Source of the DNA: Nicotiana tabacum
Taxonomy: Eukaryota; Streptophyta; Magnoliopsida; Solanales; Solanaceae
Assembly: GCF_000715075.1 (NCBI RefSeq)
Contig: NC_134080.1
Span: 38,916,758-38,980,757 of the forward strand
Length of the DNA: 64,000 nucleotides
Direction: 5' to 3'
Shown here: positions 12,331 to 21,102 of the stretch, in pieces
How the letters are laid out: each line of letters starts with the position of its first letter
Position numbering within the stretch: the first letter of the stretch is position 1
Notes under the pieces: model-generated
Seen by the model: only the letters and a program-made list of their open reading frames with translations
Database searches by the model: none
What the model was told of the DNA's origin: nothing
Translations under genes and position numbers: made by a program

Positions 12331-13775
12331 TCTTGTAGCCATGTAAGATTTGACAAAATGTGTAGATTTTCTTATCGCTATAGTTGGATCATATCATGTT
12401 TTGGTTTACAATGTGGAAAAAAAAGAAAAAAAGAATATTATGGTGGTGTTGATATTATGGAAACAAATATGTGCATGGAAGTTTATATATGCTGACGGAA
12501 TTCGCTTAGGTTCAGAAATGATATTTTCCTGAACTGTTTTGGTAAGTTTAGGATGGAAAGTGGTAAGACAAGTAAAAGAAAGGTAACTTATCAACTGAAA
12601 TTCATAAATTTTAAATTTTCAATAGTTTTTGCAAACAATCAAATATTAATAAAGAATCACATGTCTATATTTGCTAATTTAATATGTGTAAATGTAAAAA
12701 GAATCGAAAATATGCTATCTTTTCTCAACTTTGATTTGTAGAGGTATTGATCTAGTTTCCCTCTAGTTTTTGTATTTTCCTTTTTCTAAATAAACATAAA
12801 CTGGTTCTTTAAAAAAAATATTAAAATTGTAACTAGCAATGAAAAATAGAGTGTCTGAGTGAGATTAAAAATCTTCTTTTTTATTTGGGCAACTACATAA
12901 GACTGTCATTTCTGAATGATAAAGAAAAAACATTCTTTAAAGAAGATGAAAATCCATATATACATCGAACATGTCATATGGAGAGTAAGCCATATGTCAC
13001 AACCTTTTACTTTCTTCTTGGTGAACACAAAAACATGGCCATACTAGAAAAATGTTCCTCGAGTTCGAGCAAATGCAATGTTTAACCAGACAAAAAAAGA
13101 AAGTAAGCATTTAATCTGCCCATACATCATTAACGAAGATAAAATCCACACATATGGAGAGCAAGTACAATATAAGTATCGTTGGCGGGATAGATGGAGG
13201 CCTACATACTTTACTAGATATCTCAGGTTCGAACCATAAAAAATGAGAACTTCCTGGTAGGAAGTATTTTCATCTTGGATAAGTCATACGTAACCTGAAT
13301 CCGAATAAGTCAAGTTAGCGAATTCTAAATGCGAGATGGTTAAATAAATAAAACATTACTTTCAGACTCGTGATGTTTGAGAAGGGGAATCTAAAAACAA
13401 GTGATCTGATATATCAACGCTTTCTCTTTATTTGTTAACGTTTCCTTTACCTAACAGTAGAATAATTACCCATATAAAACAGAAATGAATACCGTTTTTC
13501 AGAATTTTTTAGGAGCTTATCACCTTATTGCTGCCATTATAGCAAAGCCTTGTCATTCTTATTTCTCAGCTTTCTTTTGTTGCTTTGAAATACTATATGT
13601 TATCCCATTCCAAATTGAATATTGAGTACCTCACGTTAACTGTGAGTCTATGAGTTATGGAACTACAAATCTTTCGCACTCGTTTTGTTACGAATATTTG
13701 GAGCTTCATAGACTACCACGGATGAGATAAACTTATTAATCTATCATGAACCCTAGCAATATATGCTCATTCATG
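12331..13775. other. AT-rich intergenic DNA, no gene seen
   Basis: Several 60-66-codon open frames occur but none shows domain-like content or a believable gene structure. Confidence 0.6.
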
Positions 13776-13874
13776 TAGTGGTAAGATCTGCGTACAAACT
13801 ACCTTCCCCAAGCCCCACCTATTGTGAATATAGTGGCCTACTGGGTATGTTTTTGTATGTTGTTGATTGATTAA
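13776..13874 (+). mobile_element. 3' end of a TS-type SINE
   Basis: It carries the diagnostic GTAAGATCTGCGTACAAACTA block followed by CCCCAAGCCCCAC and a TTG-rich tail, as in the tobacco TS/SolS SINE 3' domain. The tRNA-like head is absent. Confidence 0.7.
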
Positions 13875-13976
13875 TTGCTAAGTATCATTGCATCAATAAC
13901 TCTAATTATATTTGTTGCAATTTATAGGTACAAAATTAGTCTAGATATTTATTCTTTAAGAAAATTCAATTATGCA

Positions 13977-14075
13977 ACAACAACAAAACCAATATAATCT
14001 CACAAAGTGAAGAGTGAAGTGTACGCATACCTTACCCCTACCTTACGAAAGTAGAGAGGTTGCGACCCCCGACTA
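13977..14075 (-). mobile_element. 3' end of a TS-type SINE, reverse
   Basis: The reverse complement reads a 'ggggtaaggtatgcgtac' block followed by a TTG-repeat tail (seen as AAC repeats at 13977-13990). This is a second SINE tail, about 100 bp from the one at 13776 and facing it tail to tail. Confidence 0.7.
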
Positions 14076-14279
14076 AAGCAAAAAACGAAGAACAAGCATA
14101 AACAAAGAAAATTCAACTATGAGTATATAGATATATGTTACAATTGAATGCATCGAGTGAGTCAACAATATAATATCTGTCATAAAGCTACATCCACCCC
14201 TGAATATAATGTATCGCAAAAAAGAAAACCTAAAACTTCCCCTACTTACTATAGTTGGTAATTTGGAATAGTGAAATAG

Positions 14280-14604
14280 TACATCATCATGAGAGAATGG
14301 TTTGACGATGTGGAGCTGCAAACGAGAAGCAAAATCAGGATAATTTGGACCATCGGTTTCTCTATAATCACCATTATCAAAATTATCTGCATAGCTTTTT
14401 GGATCATAATTAAGGGAAATCCTCCTTTTTGTTTTGCCACTAATATTATTGGAACGTATAATCATGAAAATTCTCTTCTTAGCCGCTACTAATATCTTCG
14501 ACTTTATTAGCATGTTTTCTTTAATCCCTTTTAATACATTTTTTTCCTCTACTTCTGAAACTAAGCTGCTGTATTAATGTAAAACATCCATCATCTTCTT
14601 GCAT
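14280..14604 (-). pseudogene. Decayed relative of the 191-aa gene at 15,864-16,439
   Basis: On the minus strand a possible ATG at 14604 opens a short frame (MQEDDGCFTL...). It breaks, and a different frame continues with KRRISLNYDPKSYADNF and then YPDFASRLQ (about 14,280-14,425). This mirrors the neighbouring gene's motif order: basic stretch, (F/N)YDPxSYAxNF, acidic spacer, DFxxR...RL. Frames before and after differ by one base. I read it as a tandem paralogue that has lost its frame. A real gene with an undetected small intron is the alternative. Confidence 0.5.
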
Positions 14605-14865
14605 GGTAAAAACTGCAGATTTTTCTGCTCCTTTGTTGCCTTTTTTGTTCTTCTGTTATACGTATGAATTTTGGCTTGTACGTGGTGGGACTCTAGGGTT
14701 CTTATATATATGAGGGGCAGTGAATATTACTCTATTTCCTTTTCCAATTTGGACTTGGTTTGCACACTGGAGACGGCGCTAGCTTTTTTTTTTTTAAAAA
14801 AAAAATATATATATATAAATAAATACGCTTATTACTTTACAAATTTCAAAGTTTTCTGTATTTAT

Positions 14866-15016
14866 TACTCTCTCCGTTTACTTTTACTTGTCTACTATAC
14901 TAAAATATATTTTCACATTTACTTGTCATAGGTAAAATTGTAAAAACATACTTTATTTATTTTTTAAAAAGAGTGTAAAATCAAAAGTGGACAACTAAAA
15001 ATAAATGGAGTGAGTA
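14866..15016. mobile_element. Stowaway-like MITE
   Basis: A 151-bp element with inverted ends (TACTCTCTCCGTTT and AAATGGAGTGAGTA) and TA at both borders, as expected for Stowaway MITEs with a TA target duplication. The interior also folds back (TTTTACTTGTC against GACAACTAAAA). Confidence 0.75.
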
Positions 15017-15863
15017 TTAAGCAACTTGTTTAAATTATTACCTTAATATTTTTCTATAATATATAGTCACAAGTCAAATCAATACCTTAATTTCCATATT
15101 CAACCACGCCGCAAATTTTTGGGCACATTGGTTTATCACTAATATGAAGATGATCTTGGTATAAAATTCAGTATTATTTTATAATTAGTGGGGAAAAAAA
15201 CAAGGTCAAGGTTAAAATTGATTATAAACAAAAATTATCCAAGTTTATTGATTTTAAAATCAAACACACGTTTTAGATATAATCATATATACCTTTGCAA
15301 TGAACCAAACAAATCAAGTACTAAATAATCTAAGGATTATTAGTCCAAATACAAACAATTGTGGTCTGCATTATAATCTCAACATAATTTTATGTGCGAA
15401 CCAAACGATCGGTGTGTCCACTGCCTTCCGGGTAAAAAACAAAGGTAAAGAATGATTGTGCCGTGTTTGAACAGTAATTTTGAGAATCGCTAATGAAAGG
15501 TAAAATTCATTAATTAGTTACATACATCCATGGAGTAATAAGGTTTAATTTTCTAGCAACAGAAATGTAATCATCAAATCTAACCTCCTGTAATTATATA
15601 TTCAACTAGTATTAGACCCGGTGAGCGTGAATGTACCATCAATTTTCTTGTCTCTTCGGAAATCCTTTTATCTTGTTTCATTTGTTGTGCGAGGCATTTG
15701 ACATTTTGTTACATAGAGATGAATTCAGAATTTAAACCGGCGAGTGGACCATTTAATAAAATTAATGCATTTTATATGCATATATATACTTTGCATCCAA
15801 CGCCAGAATTTTATGTGCACCAATGTTGGATTTGCGTCTATTTAGTGTCTTCTTAATTGTACC
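15017..15863. other. Gene-free stretch downstream of the 191-aa gene
   Basis: No coding sequence is supported. Part of 15,150-15,420 resembles a degraded MITE (a GAACCAAACGA-type end near 15,400) but borders are not clear. The stretch just right of about 15,600 probably includes the 3' untranslated region of the minus-strand gene. Confidence 0.4.
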
Positions 15864-16439
15864 TCAATAGCTCTTTTTTGCCTCTGTTATAATAATGCCG
15901 TTGTTTACTTCAGACATTGGCATTTCAAGACTTCTCCTCACCTCTTCTATGGCTCGTGTCCTTTCATTTGATGGCAACTTAAAGCTTTTACTCTTCATCT
16001 CTGGCCTTGACGTTGTAACTTTTGGCAATGTCAACTCATCCATATTATTATTATCTTGTCTTAATATATTGCTTTTTGGAGGAGACAATGGCAATCTTGC
16101 CGCACAATTCCTTGCAGGAAAATCCTCATAATCATCAAATGATGTCTCATCATCTTCAAAATTCATAGCATAACTAAGGGGATCATAGCTAAACTCTGCT
16201 GACACGTGGCGACGATGTCTACCCATACGATGAATGAAACTCTTACATTTTCCTCTAATCTCATTATGATCATGTGTTGTTTTGTTACGAAACCAACATG
16301 ACGATAGCTTGCTTGGGCTTGGTAAAGATTCAAAAAGATCTGAACGACGATGACTATTGAAACAACATGATAAACTCGAGGATGTTTTACCTCGTCTTGT
16401 CCTTAAAGATGAGATATCATGTTCATTCTCCATTGACAT
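15864..16439 (-). CDS. Uncharacterised plant protein with YDPLSYAMNF motif (191 aa)
   Basis: A single uninterrupted frame of 191 codons. The N-terminus is basic and rich in Ser and Cys. A basic segment (FIHRMGRHRRHVSAEF) leads into FSYDPLSYAMNFEDDE, an acidic linker, DFPARNCAARLPLSPP, and a charged C-terminus (EVRRSLEMP). I recognise the (R/H)xx(S/A)xxFxYDPLSYAxNF signature from a family of small plant proteins of unknown function; I cannot assign a role. No signal peptide or membrane segment is visible. Either of two Met codons (16439 or 16433) could be the start; the first is used. Sequence beyond 16,440 is pyrimidine-rich on the coding strand, as in a leader. A decayed relative lies downstream at 14.3-14.6 kb. 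Confidence 0.75.
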   Translation of the reverse strand: MSMENEHDISSLRTRRGKTSSSLSCCFNSHRRSDLFESLPSPSKLSSCWFRNKTTHDHNEIRGKCKSFIHRMGRHRRHVSAEFSYDPLSYAMNFEDDETSFDDYEDFPARNCAARLPLSPPKSNILRQDNNNMDELTLPKVTTSRPEMKSKSFKLPSNERTRAIEEVRRSLEMPMSEVNNGIIITEAKKSY

Positions 16440-17272
16440 GAAAAAAATTGTTGTGTGACCTTCCTAAGGAAAAGGGAAAATGCAACTTTAATTTCAAGCA
16501 AAGATGAAGGGGAAAAACCGTAGAATTTGAAAGAAGAAGAAGGTGATATTGGGGAAGATTGAAGATGAATATTGCATGGCTAAATTGAAGTTTGAATTGG
16601 TAGAAAAAACATACTCAACATTTGGCTGGTTACACGTAAATTAAGGGTAAAAAGGGTGAGAAATGAGAAAATTACTCTTAACATATTTTGTTTGTTAAAT
16701 TGTCTAACCAAAGTAAATGAAATAGCAAAAAGGTGTTATATTCCCAATAAAAATATTGCAAGCGATTTTAATAGATCTAGTTAGTAAGAATTTGAAGAGA
16801 AAAAAAGTAGACAATGGTGGGACTACTAGTAGATTGATTCTCAAAACATCGGCTGGTAATATGTAAATCAAGAAATAAAATGGCGAGGATGACATATAGC
16901 CTCATTATAAGTCCCATGCCGATCAAAATTGGTTTCGTCTAGAAAGTTGCAAATCTATTTGTGAATGACATATATATTTAATCTTTTTCACTTTTCTATC
17001 TGTGTCCACATGAGTTTTAGTATATACTCCATCAATTTTAATTACTAGTCTCCATATAATTGAGTATACAATTAAAAAACAATCACATATATTATTAAAC
17101 CGTGCAACTTGATTTATAAAATAAAAGTTAAAATAGTGTCTTATTGTGCTTTCTGACTTTGCCTGCAATTACAGCAATTGTCTTTTTTTTTTGGGTGGGG
17201 TGGGGGGAGGTTAATAAACATAATTTTTTTTTTTACTAAATGATAAGGTTGGAAAATAGTAGAGGAAAAGAC
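16440..17272. other. Upstream region of the 191-aa gene; no further gene seen
   Basis: This contains the likely leader and promoter of the minus-strand gene and AT-rich sequence beyond it. No coding sequence is supported. Confidence 0.45.
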
Positions 17273-17590
17273 TTAGAAAATCCCTTAACTATGTCTATAG
17301 GATTATTTTTTTCCCTTATCTATACCATTAAATATAAAATATCCCTTATCTTTGTAAAATTGGACAAATATAGTCTACCCCTTAACAGAGTTTGCAAAAA
17401 TTAGAAATTTTCCCTTGTCCTGCGTATATGTTTTCAGTTTTTAGTTTAACAGTGTTTATTTTAACTCTATTTAAGTTTTTTTTCCGTCAGTTTTGCAATT
17501 CCTATTAAGGGGTAGACTATATTTGTCCACTTTTACAAAGATAAGAGATATTTTATATTTAATTTCCTCAAAAATAGTATATTAATATCT
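17273..17590. repeat. Foldback element with about 70-bp inverted arms
   Basis: The arms at about 17329-17399 and 17491-17562 are near-perfect reverse complements. They share blocks around GGACAAATATAGTCTACCCC and AAATATAAAATATC. The spacer is about 90 bases. It is probably a non-autonomous DNA element; clear target duplications were not found. Confidence 0.65.
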
Positions 17591-17787
17591 TTTAGAACCA
17601 GGCTTGTTGAATTTGATATGCCATTGTTAAGATATTAGAACTTGATCTATATAATGTTGGCAGGTAATGGGTGTAGATATGAATTTAGATAGATATAGAT
17701 ATCATTTTATCATATCAGATGCCACTTTATTTAAGTCTCTATGCTATTATACTTACATATTTTGTGCAAGTACTGAAAATGAAGGGA

Positions 17788-17790
<3 letters not shown>

Positions 17791-17834
<44 letters not shown>
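17791..17834. repeat. AT dinucleotide microsatellite
   Basis: An uninterrupted run of alternating A and T over about 44 bases. Confidence 0.95.
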
Positions 17835-17836
<2 letters not shown>

Positions 17837-17870
17837 AACCAACAAAATAAAAGAAGACTTATTTAATTGA

Positions 17871-19198
17871 ACAATACTTAGCAAAAATTTCTACAAAATG
17901 GAATATAATAGATATACGATAAATTTTTCGAAAATTCTCACTTAAAAGGTCTAATGTAAAAAGCACTTCGCAATTGGTACATATATCCTGCAAAATAAAT
18001 GCAGTATAGTTGTAGAGATATATGGTGATCACCTCAATTTCATATATCTTCGATGTCAATGAGTGCCTTTACAAATAAAGTAATCCAATAAATTACATTA
18101 ATACTATAATTATTTCATAAAATTGATCCACTTGGCTACATCTATCCCTAGTCTACTTACATTCTATTTTTACATTATTTAAATTAGAAAACAAAAAATT
18201 CAAGTTCGAATATTTCTCTTCTTTTTTTTTGTTGTTATTTCAATGATATTATTATTTCAAAGATATTATCATATCAAATTAACCTGCTTAAATTTCAAAT
18301 TGTCAAATCAGAAAATGTAATATGCTGAAAAGGAAATGAATATTGAAGGGAGAAAGTCTACTGCTTAAAACTTCTTTTATGGCAAGAGTTTATATGAGTA
18401 TCGGGAAAAGATAAAAAGAACACTATTACAGACTAAATAACAGTAGATGGTGAAACAATACTAATATAGAGTTTCATAAATACTCATAGGAAGAAAAAAT
18501 AATCTTACCTGTTAAGCTTGCAAGGTTACTGTTTTTTTCAATTACTTCTTTTAAAAGTTTGTCTGATGGATTTCTTAACCTATGGAGAAAGCATGATGAT
18601 AAAGCCAACCAAAGGTCCATAGCTAAGAGGTAAAAAGACTTACGTTGAGATAATTCCACAATAGCAATAAATTATATTGGGGCTAAAGTCTCATTGCAGC
18701 TAAAATTTAACATTTAATTCGAGGTTATAATAGTCAATTAACTTTTGAAGGAGTTTTTTGCAATTCAATCTTTAGATTGGGGCTTCATACTTATAATATA
18801 GTATGATATGATATGATGATATGACAGCAACCCTTTTTGTTAGTGTGTTCACAAAGAATGATACATTTTTATATTTGAAAATAATTTAACTTTAAATCTT
18901 TATTTTACCTATTTTATCCTTAATAAATAAGTTTTTATAGTCACACAAATATTATGGTCTCACAAATATTTTAACCTTTATAAAGATTTTATTTAAACTT
19001 ATTCGTATCGAGCCAAAGTAGTTCATATAAATTGAAATGGAGAAGTACTAATTACCCAAAATATCGTCTCCCATCTTTATAACGAGATTACGTAGTTGAT
19101 AATACATCACAAAACTAACTTAGGAATAATGTACATTAGACTATGAATAGAGAAAATTGCAGTAACTTATAAAGCATACATAGCTTTTACGATGAAAG
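17871..19198. other. AT-rich intergenic DNA left of the copia element
   Basis: Apart from one isolated exon-like segment (18509-18622, minus strand) no gene is visible. Confidence 0.55.
18509..18622 (-). pseudogene. Orphan exon-like fragment, gene unknown
   Basis: On the minus strand a 114-base open segment (38 codons) sits between a pyrimidine-rich acceptor ending in TTAG and a good donor (ACAG/GTAAGA). It encodes a plausible exon peptide beginning MDLWLALSSCFLHRL and ending NLASLTG. No neighbouring exons are seen, so this is probably a relic or captured exon. I cannot name the parent gene. Confidence 0.35.
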
Positions 19199-19553
19199 TG
19201 TTGAAGTTTGGCAAAATGCCAAAGTCGCACATTGGTTGGGAGTTAAGTTTGGAGGGGATTTTTCCCCTATAAAAGAAGGCCTAATGTTTAGGATTGAGAA
19301 ACACCTCTCATTTGCCTTCTCATCTGTTTAAGGCATTTGTATCTTCTCTCTTTAGTATTATTTCACTTGTATTTTTGGAGTGAAATAAAATTTTGGTTGT
19401 GTCCGAGGAGTAGGCAAAATTAGCCGAACCTCGTAAATTCTGGTGTTCCCTTTTATTGTTGCTTTATTGTCTTATTTATTATTTGGTGGCTGTCATAATT
19501 TTGGTATAGTAGTTGTGACTTATTCACACTATATACATTTGGCTTCCGCAACA
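19199..19553 (+). repeat. 5' LTR of the copia element
   Basis: TG...CA ends with TGTTG/CAACA inversion. A TATA-like box (CTATAAAAG) near 19267 is well placed to start the element's transcript. The primer-binding site starts at 19556. Confidence 0.92.
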
Positions 19554-19761
19554 ATTGGTATCAGAGCCAAGGTACTGTCTAAGTATGCTCTGTGGTTGCA
19601 GCATAGTCTGATCTTCCACATCAGAAAAGATTTATCTTGGTAACTGAGTCAAGGTTCTGTCTGAGTATGCTCTGTAATTGCAGCTTAGTCTGATCTTCTA
19701 CATCAGAAAGGAAATAATCTTGATTTGTGTCGTCAGCTATTAAATAATATTTGTGTCAAAT

Positions 19762-21102
19762 ATGGGGGACAATAAACAAGAAGAATCTACATCAAGTGTC
19801 AACAATACGTCATCATTGGCATCTTCTCTTATGACAAGAATTGTGTCAAATGCGAAATTTGCGGTAGAAATTTTTGACGGGTCCGGACATTTTGGGATGT
19901 GGCAAGGCGAGGTTCTAGATGTCCTTTTTCAACAAGGGCTAGATCTGGCCATTGAAGAAAAGAAACCAGATGTTATTGGAGAAGAAGATTGGAGAATTAT
20001 CAACCGTGTTGCTTGCGGTACCATTCGATCCTACCTTGCTAGAGAGCAGAAATATCCATACACAAAGGAAACTTCTGCAAGTAGATTATGGAAAGCACTG
20101 GAGGATAAATTTTTGAAGAAAAACAGTCAAAATAAATTGTACATGAAGAAGAGATTGTTTCACTTCACTTATGTTCCTGGTACCACGATGAATGAACATA
20201 TCACCAGTTTCAATAAGTTGGTTACAGATTTGCAAAATATGGATACAACTTATGATGATGGTGACTTGGCCTTGATGTTGTTGGCGTCACTTCCTGATGA
20301 GTACGAGCACCTTGAAACTACTCTACTCCATGGAAATGACGAAGTTTCTCTCAGAGAAATTTGTTCGGCTTTGTACAGCTATGAACAAAGAAAGAGAGAA
20401 AAACAGAAGGGCGGAGAAGGAGAAGCACTGTTTGTGAGGGGTCGTCCTCAAAATCAAACGAGGACAAAGAAGGGAAGATCCAAGTCAAGATCCAGACCCA
20501 GCAAAGATGAATGTGCCTTTTGTCGAGAAAAAGGGCACTGGAAAGATTGTCCGAAGTTGAAGAATAAGGCCAAACATAACAATGGAAAGGCTATTATGGA
20601 TTCAAATGTAGCCGATTGTGATGATTCAGACTTCTCATTAGTTACAACAGAGTCATCAACATCATCAGACATATGGTTGATGGACTCGGCTTGTAGCTAT
20701 CATACGTGTCCCAACAGGGACTGGTTCGTGGAATTTCAAGAAGGAGAATATGGAGTCGTCCACACAGCGGATAACAGCCCTCTTACCTCATATGGCATTG
20801 GTTCAATACGATTAAGGAACCATGATGGAATGATCAGAACATTGATAGATGTTCGATATGTACCGGATTTGAAGAAGAATCTCATCTCTGTGGGAGCCCT
20901 AGAATCAAAAGGGTTCAAAATCATTGCAGAAAATGGAGTGATGAGAGTATGCTCCGGTGCACTAGTGGTAATGAAGGCTAATCGGAAGAATAATAATATG
21001 TACCGCTATCGTGGCAGTACAGTTATTGGGACAGCGACAAAGAGGCAGAAGCAACCAAGCTATGGCACATGCGCTTGGGACATGCTGGAGGAAAATCCTT
21101 GA
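19762..21102 (+). CDS. Copia gag and protease part of the polyprotein (frame broken at its end)
   Basis: Starts at the ATG giving MGDNKQ; upstream in-frame codons are non-ATG. The first about 220 residues are the copia gag (UBN2-type) region. A CCHC zinc knuckle follows (CAFCREKGHWKDC, CX2CX4HX4C). The aspartic protease has the active-site motif WLMDSACSYHTCPNRDWF. The frame then runs to a stop at 21100-21102, because a small indel near 21,030-21,065 moves the integrase into another frame. Intact relatives encode one continuous polyprotein, so this copy cannot make the full product without frameshifting. Confidence 0.88.
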   Translation: MGDNKQEESTSSVNNTSSLASSLMTRIVSNAKFAVEIFDGSGHFGMWQGEVLDVLFQQGLDLAIEEKKPDVIGEEDWRIINRVACGTIRSYLAREQKYPYTKETSASRLWKALEDKFLKKNSQNKLYMKKRLFHFTYVPGTTMNEHITSFNKLVTDLQNMDTTYDDGDLALMLLASLPDEYEHLETTLLHGNDEVSLREICSALYSYEQRKREKQKGGEGEALFVRGRPQNQTRTKKGRSKSRSRPSKDECAFCREKGHWKDCPKLKNKAKHNNGKAIMDSNVADCDDSDFSLVTTESSTSSDIWLMDSACSYHTCPNRDWFVEFQEGEYGVVHTADNSPLTSYGIGSIRLRNHDGMIRTLIDVRYVPDLKKNLISVGALESKGFKIIAENGVMRVCSGALVVMKANRKNNNMYRYRGSTVIGTATKRQKQPSYGTCAWDMLEENP

